From assembly GCF_015461835.1 (NCBI RefSeq), contig NZ_JACOPX010000017.1, positions 102,032 to 166,031 on the forward strand: a stretch of 64,000 bases of DNA, read 5' to 3'. Source of the DNA: Pseudomonas neuropathica. Lineage in GTDB: Bacteria > Pseudomonadota > Gammaproteobacteria > Pseudomonadales > Pseudomonadaceae. Shown here one piece after another: positions 16,516-24,599 of the stretch. Made by a program: the position numbers and the translations under genes. How positions within the stretch are numbered: the stretch's first letter is position 1; each line of letters opens with the position of its first letter. Below the pieces are notes generated by a model. The model did not search any database. It was not told where the DNA came from and worked only from the letters and a program-made list of their open reading frames with translations.

Positions 16516-17511
16516 TTAGAAGTTGGCGCGTGCCTGACGGTTGTAATGGCTGAGCAAGGCGTCGTAACCGCGAGTGACGGCGTAGAAGTCGTCGCTCAAG
16601 CGTTGCGGTTCGGCGTGTTCCTGCCAGTCCTTGTGCAGGGTGTTCAGCGCGTCGAGATAGTGCTGCGCAGGCTCACGGATGTGGCGCCACAGCTCGCGCG
16701 CATCATCGTCTTTGTTACGGAAACCAGGCTCACGCGGACCGATAAAAGGCCCACCGCGATTCCACGCCTGTTGCAGATCGGCGCTGGTGTCGGCCACGGC
16801 TTGCGCGGTCAGGGTGCGGTGTTTCATCCCGTCTTCCAGCAGTTCCAGTGTCTCCCGGGCCTGAATCATGTACGCCAGCAGCGACCAGTGGATCTCCTTG
16901 CCTACGCGTGCTTCAAGAAGCGTGAGCTGTGCGAGGCGCTGCGCGACGTCCAGTGGCAGCAGTTCTTCTCTCAAGGCAGTCGATGCGCTGATATAGGCAT
17001 TGCTGGCGGCCTGAATTTGCGCAAGCAGCTGTGGTGTCTGGTTGAACGGGACGACAAAGAAGCTCGCACTTTTATCGAGTCGAGTCGGTGGAGAAATCAC
17101 CGATGCCCACTTCAATGCTTGCGCGTAGTCACGGACTTTCTGCGACAGCGCTGGCTGGTAGGCCAGCAGCTCGAGCTTTTCGTTGATATCCCGCAGGCAG
17201 GTGTCCTCCTGGATGTCACGCACAGTGAACGCATCGCTGTTATCGAAATCCTGTGGCTCGGAAATATACTTTCCGTATGCATCACTGGTTGGCCGCTGAT
17301 GTTCGTTTTTGTCGTAGGCGTTGCGCCAGTGCACATCGACGCGGTTGACGCAGGCGATGATCGGGCTCAACGCGTTGGCCTGCGCGGTCACGGGGGATTC
17401 GCGCTGATCAAGCCACAGATCGAGCTTCAGGAACGGCCGGGTCGCGCTCGACAGCCCCATCACCACCAGAACGACCACTACGCCGCTGACAAACATGGGT
17501 CTTGAGGTCAT
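16516..17511 (-). CDS. Exported YiiG/DUF3829-like protein
   Basis: 331 residues from ATG 17511, which overlaps the stop of the J-domain gene (ATGA), so translation is probably coupled. The N-terminal 'MFVSGVVVVLVVMGLSS' is a signal peptide or anchor. The mature protein is mostly helical, begins with 'NALSPIIACVNRVD' and ends with 'YDALLSHYNRQARANF', which matches the pattern of DUF3829/YiiG-like proteins (regulatory lipoproteins of unknown role), although no lipobox is present here. The N-terminal Cys/Asn-rich motif 'CVNRVDVHWRNAYD' fits the family. Pairing with a membrane J-domain protein is the only functional hint. Confidence 0.65.
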   Translation of the reverse strand: MTSRPMFVSGVVVVLVVMGLSSATRPFLKLDLWLDQRESPVTAQANALSPIIACVNRVDVHWRNAYDKNEHQRPTSDAYGKYISEPQDFDNSDAFTVRDIQEDTCLRDINEKLELLAYQPALSQKVRDYAQALKWASVISPPTRLDKSASFFVVPFNQTPQLLAQIQAASNAYISASTALREELLPLDVAQRLAQLTLLEARVGKEIHWSLLAYMIQARETLELLEDGMKHRTLTAQAVADTSADLQQAWNRGGPFIGPREPGFRNKDDDARELWRHIREPAQHYLDALNTLHKDWQEHAEPQRLSDDFYAVTRGYDALLSHYNRQARANF

Positions 17512-19136
17512 GGTCGTGCCTCCGCCGGATACCACTGTTCACGGGTGGCCGGAGCGCCGCAATCGAAAGAACTCGCCGGCAACCGGCTACACAAACGCTC
17601 CGCCCAGGGTTGCAGCCCCTGATTGCGATTGACCGTGCCTTGGCTGGCGGCCACTTTGAACACGCCCAGAACCAGCACCAGGGCGACAACCCCGAGTAGC
17701 GTCAGGCCGATTTTCACCGGCAGGTTGGTCTTTTCCCAGGACGTGTGTGGTTTGACCTGACGGCGACGGATCAAACCCACGCAGGCCAGTGTCGCGGCAT
17801 AGACGACGCCAGCGATGGGGCCGAAAAACCAGCTGAGCCCGGCCATCATCAATGCGCATGGAATAAGGTCACGCAGTATGCCGAACGGTGCAGCGCCCTT
17901 GACGAACCCAGGCCACAACCGCGCGCTGAGGCGGTCGTCCAGCAGCCAATGGGTGTGCGCCAGTTCGTGAGTCAGCCAGTTGATGCCCGCAGCGATCACG
18001 CCAAACACGATCGTCGAGGTCATGACGATATTGATCAACCCGGTCACACGCAGCCCCAGTGGAATGAAATGAGTAAACGCACCGATCAGGCAGGCCAGCA
18101 CCACGCCAACGTAGGTCGGCCATTCACCGCGTTTCAGTTCCCAATCACGCCAGAAAAACGCGGTGCCACCGGGCAACTCTGCGCAAACCTTTGGATGATT
18201 GGCATACAGCGCCGAACTCAAATGTCGGCAATGCTCCCAATCTTTCTCACGCAGGCGCCGGGCCAGTGCGCGACGCTGGCTGAACGGGCCGGTGCCGAGC
18301 AACAGGCGCGCGGCGCGGTGTTCGGCGCTGGCGGGCGGTTCTTCGGCGAGTTGACGTTGCTGCGCGATAAAAATCGGTGCCTCATGGCGCGCGACCAGAC
18401 GCTTCCATTCATCTTTCGGGCAACGGTTGGCCGGACCGGAATGCCAGCCCTGGCCCGCACAAACCTGCTCGAAAACAGCGCAGGACCAGTATTCGCTGTC
18501 CAGTAGCAATCGACTCAGGAACAGGTTGAACCAAAGCCGGTGTACTTCAGCGTCGAGCCATAGGTATTGGCTGCACTGTGCGTAGGCCTGCAAAAAGGCC
18601 GCACTGTCCTCACGTTCGAGGGCATCATGCAGCGGTCGAGTAATGCGTTCCCGCTGCTTATCAAGCAAGTGTTCGATGGATTCCTCATCCAGTTCCAGCC
18701 GTTGCCAGGCACTGAACCAGTGATAGGTCTGCACCGCCCAATCGACCATCGGCGCTGATGTTTGCGGGTTCTCGATGCAATGCTGCAGCAGGGTCTCTTC
18801 GAGGATATGCGCGCAACCCTGCTCAACGGCGAGGGCATGGCGCTGCTGTAACTGCGCAAGGCTGGTGCCGTGCAGCGAGCGCGTCGCCTGTTGCAAGGCA
18901 TCGACTTCGACCACGGTCAGTCCGGTCAAATCCCAGCTGTCGTCCGGCGCTTCGTTATCTTCGTTGGCCTGCGCCCATTCCTTGTAATTCAGGGCTTGCT
19001 CGTAGGCGTCACGCAGGCGCTGGAAGCCCTCGGCGTCTTCGTCCGGACGGGTCTTTTTCAGCAGGGCAGCGTATTGGCGTTTGATACTGCGCGTATCGGC
19101 GTCGGCCGTGAGGCCAAGGACGGTCCAGCAACTCAT
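17508..19136 (-). CDS. Membrane J-domain-like protein with an HExxH motif
   Basis: 542 residues from ATG 19136, with GGAG about 12 bases upstream. Residues 3-50 are a J domain ('SCWTVLGLTADADTRSIKRQ'), but the HPD triad needed to stimulate DnaK is R-P-D (residues 30-32), as in a known divergent J-like group. A soluble helical region (50-325) with many Trp follows. The C-terminal half has about five membrane segments; between two of them lies H-E-L-A-H (residues 390-394, bases 17955-17969), the zinc-binding signature of metallopeptidases. Whether this is a working protease site is unknown. It is translationally coupled to the DUF3829-like gene. Confidence 0.75.
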   Translation of the reverse strand: MSCWTVLGLTADADTRSIKRQYAALLKKTRPDEDAEGFQRLRDAYEQALNYKEWAQANEDNEAPDDSWDLTGLTVVEVDALQQATRSLHGTSLAQLQQRHALAVEQGCAHILEETLLQHCIENPQTSAPMVDWAVQTYHWFSAWQRLELDEESIEHLLDKQRERITRPLHDALEREDSAAFLQAYAQCSQYLWLDAEVHRLWFNLFLSRLLLDSEYWSCAVFEQVCAGQGWHSGPANRCPKDEWKRLVARHEAPIFIAQQRQLAEEPPASAEHRAARLLLGTGPFSQRRALARRLREKDWEHCRHLSSALYANHPKVCAELPGGTAFFWRDWELKRGEWPTYVGVVLACLIGAFTHFIPLGLRVTGLINIVMTSTIVFGVIAAGINWLTHELAHTHWLLDDRLSARLWPGFVKGAAPFGILRDLIPCALMMAGLSWFFGPIAGVVYAATLACVGLIRRRQVKPHTSWEKTNLPVKIGLTLLGVVALVLVLGVFKVAASQGTVNRNQGLQPWAERLCSRLPASSFDCGAPATREQWYPAEARP

Positions 19137-19236
19137 TGCGTGTACAACTCCATGAAAACCTGCGACGCGATCCAGTGATGGCACTTTGATTTTGCGCACC
19201 CTACCTGTTTCGCGTCGAAAAGTCCTCAGCCTCTAC

Positions 19237-21741
19237 TCATTTGCCGACGAACCAGCGGAAATACGGGTTGCCGCCATCGCCGCGCATTACCTCGCCGATA
19301 TCCCGCGCCCAGGCATCGCGGTCGGCGTCATAGGCATGCAGGCTGGCGCGATAGAACTGCATCAGGCGCTGGCGATGGCTTTCCATACGCTCGTTGAAAC
19401 CGGCATCGGCATTCACCAGTGGCGGCGGCTGATAAAGGTCCAACAGTGCCGGCAACACCCGCGTGATTTCCTTGCTGCGCACCCACGGCGCGTACTCGAT
19501 GCGCGGCTGATCGTCGGTCACCGCAGGTGCATCGGCGGCAAAGCTTTCAAGCCCGGCGCGATCGGTGACCCACGTTGCGAGCAGGGCAGCCGCTGAACCG
19601 ATGCCGACATCCTGCAAGGTGCTGCGTACGCTGTCCTGCTGGAAGCGCGCGGTGATTTTCGCGGCATCCAGTTCCATTGGCTGCAGCGAACCGACCAGAA
19701 GCATCTCGTGGAACTCGCTGGTCCACAGCGAGGCGTACGGGAACACGTCGAGGAAACTGCGCACCAGCGAGCGCGAGTCGTCGATGTTCTGCGTCGGCAA
19801 CGGCAGCCACTGCGCGACGATGCCCTGTTTTTCCAGGCGACTCGCCGCCAACTGATAGAAGTCCCGCGAATACAGGTTGACCACGCCGGCCGCAGAGGGC
19901 GGTGGCGGTTCGAGGGTGATCAGGTCGTAGGTTTGTGCGCTGCGCAGCAGTTCCTGGCGCCCGTCACGCAGTCGCACATCGACGCCGGGATCGCTGGCGG
20001 CGTTGAAGTTGCCCTTGAACAGCGGCGCGGCTTTGACCACTGACGGCAGCAACTCGGCGACCACCCGATGTTCCAGCCCCGGGTAGCGCAGCAGGGCGCC
20101 AGCAGTGATGCCGGTGCCGAAGCCGATCACCAGCGTCGAGTGCGGTTCACCGTTGTGAATCAGCAGCGGCAACAGCGCCTGAATGCGCATGTAGCGCAGC
20201 GACGGCATGGCATCGCCGGTGTTCGAAACGCCTTGAATGTACAAACGGTGGAAGGTGTTCTCGCCGCGTCCTTGGGCAACCACGGCCACGGTGCCGCCCC
20301 GTCCTTCTTCATAGAACGACAGGCTGCCGTTGCGCGCACCGGGCAGCAGGCTGGCGAGTTTGTCGACCGGGGTAAACACGGCAAACGCAACCGCGAGCAA
20401 ACCGAGGGTGACCACGGCCTGACGCCGGCCTTTCTTCACGTGATGACCTTTGCGCACGGCGAAATAGCCGATGCCGGCGGCGATAATCGCCAGCAAGCCC
20501 AAGGTGCGCACCAGCCCCAGCAACGGAATCAGCAGGAAGCCGCAGAGCATCACCCCGACAATCCCGCCCAAGGTATTGAACGCCACCACGGCGCCGACAT
20601 CACGACCGACACGTTCCTGACCGACACTCAGACGCAGCGCCAGTGGAAACGCCGCGCCGAGCAACAGCGTCGGCACAAACACGATGCTAAATGCCGCCAC
20701 CGCAAAGCGCGCGCTCATGCCGGCCAGCTCACTGGCGCCCAGACTCAACAACCACATTTCCGCCTGACTTTGCGCGATCACCAACCAGCGCCCGAGCAGG
20801 GCGATTTCCAGCAACGCGACCAACCCGGCGCCGGCAATCAGCAAACCAAACACGCCCCACGGATCACGGATGCGTTCGACCCGGCGGGCGAGCAGGGCGC
20901 TGCCGATAAACAGCCCGGTCAGATACGTCGCCAGCACCACGGCAAACGCGTAGGTGCGCGTGCTCATGAACTGCACGATCGATTGCGACCAGACCACTTC
21001 ATAACCCAGTGCTACGCCGCCAGCGATGGAATACAGCCACAGCGCGCTGCGATCCGGGGCTTTTTCCGCATGATGTTTAGTGAGGGTTGCCACTGGCACC
21101 GGATGCTGCCGGGCCAGCCACAACGCACCGATGGCGGCCAACAGATTGAGCATCGCCGCGAACAACGCGCTGCCACGCACACCAAGGCTGGCGATCAACA
21201 CGAATGCGGCGAGCAGGGTGCCGACAATCGCCCCCAAGGTATTGGCCGCATACAACTGACCGCCAGCCTTGCCCGGATCGGCGGCGAGCGAACGCACCAG
21301 CACCGGCAGGGTGCCGCCCATCAACACCGCCGGCAGGCCGACCAATGCAAACGGCAATATCCACGCGAGCAGGCCGACATGCTCTTGCAGCCAGGCAAAC
21401 GGACTGGCCGCCAGACTCATGGTCACGGTCGCGCCGACGCCGAGAATCGCCACCAGCACTTCCAGCCCGGCATACAGCAGAACCGGCTGCTGCACACGGT
21501 CTGCCCACCGCCCGAACAGCCAGCCACCGATCGCCAGGCCTGCGAAAAACGCGCTGATACCGGTGGTGATCGCGTACACCTCGACGCCGACCACCAGCGA
21601 CAGTTGCTTGATCCACAGCACTTGATAGACCAGCGCCGCTGCGCCGGAGATGCACAGCAGCAGGGCGGGGATCAGCAGCGCGGGAGCGGCGGTATGTGAG
21701 GCGGGTATGGCCGATGGCTTGCTGGCGATACGTGAGGACAT
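19237..21741 (-). CDS. Membrane protein fused to spermidine-synthase-like methyltransferase-fold domain
   Basis: 834 residues. The N-terminal about 470 residues hold 12-14 membrane segments and resemble an MFS-type transporter ('ITTGISAFFAGLAIGGWLFGR' style packing, 'GLPAVLMGGTLPVLVR'). The C-terminal about 340 residues have the fold of polyamine aminopropyltransferases: 'VIGFGTGITAGALL' is the nucleotide-binding glycine loop, and 'DLITLEPPPPSAAG' is the acidic loop (D-x-x-x-x-E) followed by 'NLYSRDFYQLA'. Such 'fused MFS/spermidine synthase' proteins are widespread; substrates are unproven. It is the last gene of the minus-strand sulfatase/Bat run and is separated from the sulfatase gene by a terminator and a REP. 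Confidence 0.82.
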   Translation of the reverse strand: MSSRIASKPSAIPASHTAAPALLIPALLLCISGAAALVYQVLWIKQLSLVVGVEVYAITTGISAFFAGLAIGGWLFGRWADRVQQPVLLYAGLEVLVAILGVGATVTMSLAASPFAWLQEHVGLLAWILPFALVGLPAVLMGGTLPVLVRSLAADPGKAGGQLYAANTLGAIVGTLLAAFVLIASLGVRGSALFAAMLNLLAAIGALWLARQHPVPVATLTKHHAEKAPDRSALWLYSIAGGVALGYEVVWSQSIVQFMSTRTYAFAVVLATYLTGLFIGSALLARRVERIRDPWGVFGLLIAGAGLVALLEIALLGRWLVIAQSQAEMWLLSLGASELAGMSARFAVAAFSIVFVPTLLLGAAFPLALRLSVGQERVGRDVGAVVAFNTLGGIVGVMLCGFLLIPLLGLVRTLGLLAIIAAGIGYFAVRKGHHVKKGRRQAVVTLGLLAVAFAVFTPVDKLASLLPGARNGSLSFYEEGRGGTVAVVAQGRGENTFHRLYIQGVSNTGDAMPSLRYMRIQALLPLLIHNGEPHSTLVIGFGTGITAGALLRYPGLEHRVVAELLPSVVKAAPLFKGNFNAASDPGVDVRLRDGRQELLRSAQTYDLITLEPPPPSAAGVVNLYSRDFYQLAASRLEKQGIVAQWLPLPTQNIDDSRSLVRSFLDVFPYASLWTSEFHEMLLVGSLQPMELDAAKITARFQQDSVRSTLQDVGIGSAAALLATWVTDRAGLESFAADAPAVTDDQPRIEYAPWVRSKEITRVLPALLDLYQPPPLVNADAGFNERMESHRQRLMQFYRASLHAYDADRDAWARDIGEVMRGDGGNPYFRWFVGK

Positions 21742-21783
21742 GCGAAGGCCTTAATTCAAGAGTCACTGTGACGGTGCTGGACC

Positions 21784-21860
21784 CTTCGCGAGCAAGCTTG
21801 CTCCCACACTGGACTTGTGTACGCCACAAATCCGCTGTGGGAGCGAGCCTGCTCGCGAAG
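21784..21860. repeat. REP doublet (CTTCGCGAGCAAGC type)
   Basis: CTTCGCGAGCAAGCTTGCTC at 21784 is answered by GCGAGCCTGCTCGCGAAG ending at 21860. This third REP subtype (GTGGGAGCGAGC core) also occurs at 40124, 47211 and 48158. Here it lies between the fused spermidine-synthase gene and the sulfatase gene. Confidence 0.85.
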
Positions 21861-21881
21861 AAGCCGACACGGTCCCAAGTC

Positions 21882-21918
21882 AAAAAAAACAGGGCCGTTC
21901 GCCGGTGAGGGCGAACGG
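21882..21918 (-). terminator. Rho-independent terminator after the sulfatase gene
   Basis: Read on the minus strand: CCGTTCGCC, loop CTCACC, GGCGAACGG (9-bp perfect stem), then CCCTG and eight T (plus-strand A-run 21882-21889). It is a textbook intrinsic terminator 14 bases beyond the sulfatase stop. It implies that the fused spermidine-synthase gene downstream has its own promoter or depends on read-through. Confidence 0.9.
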
Positions 21919-21931
21919 CAGTCCAGCGGTC

Positions 21932-23506
21932 CTACTGGGCTTTTTTCATTTTCTCTTCGATGCGGCGATCCACGTCCTCACGAATCTGGTCGATGCTGAA
22001 GCTCGCCGGACGCTGACTTGGTGGATAGTCGACGAAGGTCTGCAGGAACTTCGCAGAACGCCGAGTACCGTCGAAGATCAGGTAGTCGTTTTTGGTCAGC
22101 CAATCGTAGTATTGGTCTGACACGACATCGGCACGTTCATACGGGTCCATGCGCAGGTTGAACATTTTCGGCACACGCAGGCACACGAATGGTTCGCTCC
22201 ACACCTGCAAGCCGCCAGGGGCACGTTGTTCGCAGAAGACGATTTTCCAATCGTTGAAGCGCATGCCAACCAGCACGCCGTCATCGTTGAAGTAATAGAA
22301 CTCGTCACGCGCACTCTTGTCGGTTTTACCGGTCAGGTAATCCAGTTGGTTGAAACCGTCCAGATGCACCTTGAAGTTTTTCCCGCCCAGGTCAGTACCT
22401 TTGAGCAGCCGATCCTTGATGTCGGTATCGCCCACAGCGGCAAGCAAGGTCGGGAACCAGTCCAGCCCGGAGACCATCTGAGTGGACACTTCACCTGGTT
22501 TGATCTTGCCCGGCCAGCGGATCATCGCTGGAACCCGGTAAGCGCCTTCCCAGTTGGAGTTCTTCTCGTTGCGGAACGGCGTGGTTGCCGCGTCCGGCCA
22601 CGACCATTGGTTAGGGCCGTTGTCGGTGGTGTAGACCACGATGGTGTTGTCGGTGATCTTCAGATCATCGAGCGTCTTGAGCAGTTTGCCGACGTCGCCG
22701 TCATGCTCAAGCATGCCGTCGGCATACTCGTTGCCGACCATGCCGCTTTGACCTTGCATCGATTCGCGCACGTGGGTGAAGGCGTGCATGCGGGTGGTGT
22801 TCATCCAGACGAAGAAGGGTTTGTTCGCCTTCGATTGCTTCTCGATGAACGCCTGAGCGGCGGCAGTGGTTTCGTCGTCGATGGTCTCCATGCGTTTTTT
22901 GGTCAGTGCGCCGGTGTCTTCGATCTTGCCATCGGCGAAACTGTGAATCACGCCACGCGGAGAGGCAGCCTTGACGAACTCGGCGTCGTTCTTGGGCCAG
23001 TACGGACGCTCCGGCTCTTCTTCGGCATTGAGGTGATAGAGGTTGCCGAAGAACTCGTCGAAACCATGGTTGGTCGGCAGGTATTCATCTTTATCGCCGA
23101 GGTGGTTTTTACCAAACTGGCCCGTTGCATAGCCTTGGGCTTTCAGTGCCTGGGCGATGGTTACATCGCGGGGCTGGAGGCCGACCGGTACGCCAGGCAT
23201 ACCGACTTTCGACAGGCCGGTGCGCAACGGCGTCTGGCCCGTGATGAACGATGAACGGCCGGCCGTGCAACTGTTCTCCGCATAGTAATCGGTGAACATC
23301 ATGCCTTCTTTGGCGATGCGGTCGATGTTCGGGGTCTTGTAGCCAACCACGCCCATCGAATAGGCGCTGATATTGGTCTGGCCGATGTCATCGCCGAAGA
23401 TCACCAGAATGTTGGGTTTCTCAGCCGCTGTGGCCGTTGCCGACAGCGCCATGACCGAAGTCGCCACTAAGGCGAGCTTGGGTAGCCACTTGCGTATGCG
23501 AGTCAT
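21932..23506 (-). CDS. Exported arylsulfatase-family enzyme
   Basis: 524 residues. The signal peptide ends near A-T-A-A. Alkaline-phosphatase-superfamily metal ligands are in 'VIFGDDIGQTN' (D39, D40). The formylglycine site is C80 in C-T-A-G-R, the C-x-A-x-R variant of the usual C-x-P-x-R. Further family signatures are 'GQFGKNHLGD' and 'YTTDNGPNQ'. It would hydrolyse sulfate esters in the periplasm after C80 is oxidised to formylglycine; no maturase gene (FGE or anSME) is present in the window. The substrate is unknown. The secreted HAD phosphatase and the Bat/MoxR genes lie directly upstream on the same strand. Confidence 0.88.
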   Translation of the reverse strand: MTRIRKWLPKLALVATSVMALSATATAAEKPNILVIFGDDIGQTNISAYSMGVVGYKTPNIDRIAKEGMMFTDYYAENSCTAGRSSFITGQTPLRTGLSKVGMPGVPVGLQPRDVTIAQALKAQGYATGQFGKNHLGDKDEYLPTNHGFDEFFGNLYHLNAEEEPERPYWPKNDAEFVKAASPRGVIHSFADGKIEDTGALTKKRMETIDDETTAAAQAFIEKQSKANKPFFVWMNTTRMHAFTHVRESMQGQSGMVGNEYADGMLEHDGDVGKLLKTLDDLKITDNTIVVYTTDNGPNQWSWPDAATTPFRNEKNSNWEGAYRVPAMIRWPGKIKPGEVSTQMVSGLDWFPTLLAAVGDTDIKDRLLKGTDLGGKNFKVHLDGFNQLDYLTGKTDKSARDEFYYFNDDGVLVGMRFNDWKIVFCEQRAPGGLQVWSEPFVCLRVPKMFNLRMDPYERADVVSDQYYDWLTKNDYLIFDGTRRSAKFLQTFVDYPPSQRPASFSIDQIREDVDRRIEEKMKKAQ

Positions 23507-23576
23507 CTGACTTGCTCCTTTTCGCGGGGGTCGTTTATTGCGACTAACGTTTATTGCAGTCCTGCATCACGCTTTT

Positions 23577-24599
23577 TTATTGCACCTGCCCGGTTGCCGG
23601 CGATTCGAACGGGTAGATCCGGCGCCATTCGGACGCCATGTCGACCACGGTCCAACCACGGGAATTTGCTTCATCGAGGGCTTTGTCGAGCCGGCCGATA
23701 TCGGATTGGCGGTCATAGGCCCATTCGCGCTTGGCGTCGGTGTGGTGCACCAGGCCCATGAAACGTCTGCCGGAACCGGCGGCGGTCCACTGCAGCATCT
23801 GCAGGTCGCCGTCGGAGTTGCCGAAGGCGAGGATCGGCCGTTTGCCGATCACCGCGTCGATGCTTTCCGGTTTGCCGGGGCCATCGTCGTTATGCGCCAG
23901 TTTCGCTGTGCGCACGATCGAGGCCTTGCCGTCCTTGTATTGAAATGAAGTGATGAACGTGGTGCCGATCACCTGTTCCGGCGGGATGCCGTAGACCTTC
24001 TCGGCGAAGGCGCGCATGAACCCGGTGTCGCCGCCGGAAACGATGTAGGTCTTGAAGTCCTGTTTGCGCAGGTAATCGAGCATTTCCAGCATCGGCTGGA
24101 AGATCATCTCGGTGTACGGCTTGCCGGTCCTTGGATGCCGCGCCTGACTGAGCCAGGTTTTGGCGTAGTCATCGAAGGCTTCGGTGGTCATGCCGGTATG
24201 AGTCGCGCCGACGATTTTCAGCAGGCCGTCCATGCCGGACGCGGCCAAGGCTTTGTGATCGTTTTCCAGCACCGCCTTGAACGGCTGGGTGGTCTTCCAT
24301 TCCGGGTGCTGTGCGGCGGTGCGCTTGACCTCGTCGAAGGCGAAGAGCAATTCGAAATACGCCGGTTGTTCACTCCACAAAGTACCGTCGTTGTCGAACA
24401 CGGCGATGCGGTCGCCTGGTTTGACGAAGTCCTTGCTGGTCTGGTCGGTCACCGCCTGCACGAACTCGATAATGTTCTTCTTCGCCGGGCCGTCATTCCA
24501 CGAGGGCAGCGGCTCGTTGGCCTGGGCCAGCAGCGGCAGGGCCAGACTGAACAGCAGGGCGAGCCCGAAACGTTGGCGGTGCAGTAGCGCAGTCGTCAT
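23577..24599 (-). CDS. Exported HAD-superfamily phosphatase
   Basis: 340 residues from ATG 24599, which overlaps the batD stop (ATGA); AGAAGGA precedes it. The signal peptide ends near L-L-A-Q-A (residue 27). HAD motif I is D-N-D-G-T (D69, D71), and motif III/IV appears as 'GNSDGDLQMLQW'. It would be a periplasmic phosphomonoesterase-type enzyme related to the PSP-like acid phosphatases. A similar HAD gene is often found next to sulfatase genes of this type. Its coupling to batD and its position before the sulfatase gene suggest one transcription unit. The substrate is not known. Confidence 0.85.
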   Translation of the reverse strand: MTTALLHRQRFGLALLFSLALPLLAQANEPLPSWNDGPAKKNIIEFVQAVTDQTSKDFVKPGDRIAVFDNDGTLWSEQPAYFELLFAFDEVKRTAAQHPEWKTTQPFKAVLENDHKALAASGMDGLLKIVGATHTGMTTEAFDDYAKTWLSQARHPRTGKPYTEMIFQPMLEMLDYLRKQDFKTYIVSGGDTGFMRAFAEKVYGIPPEQVIGTTFITSFQYKDGKASIVRTAKLAHNDDGPGKPESIDAVIGKRPILAFGNSDGDLQMLQWTAAGSGRRFMGLVHHTDAKREWAYDRQSDIGRLDKALDEANSRGWTVVDMASEWRRIYPFESPATGQVQ

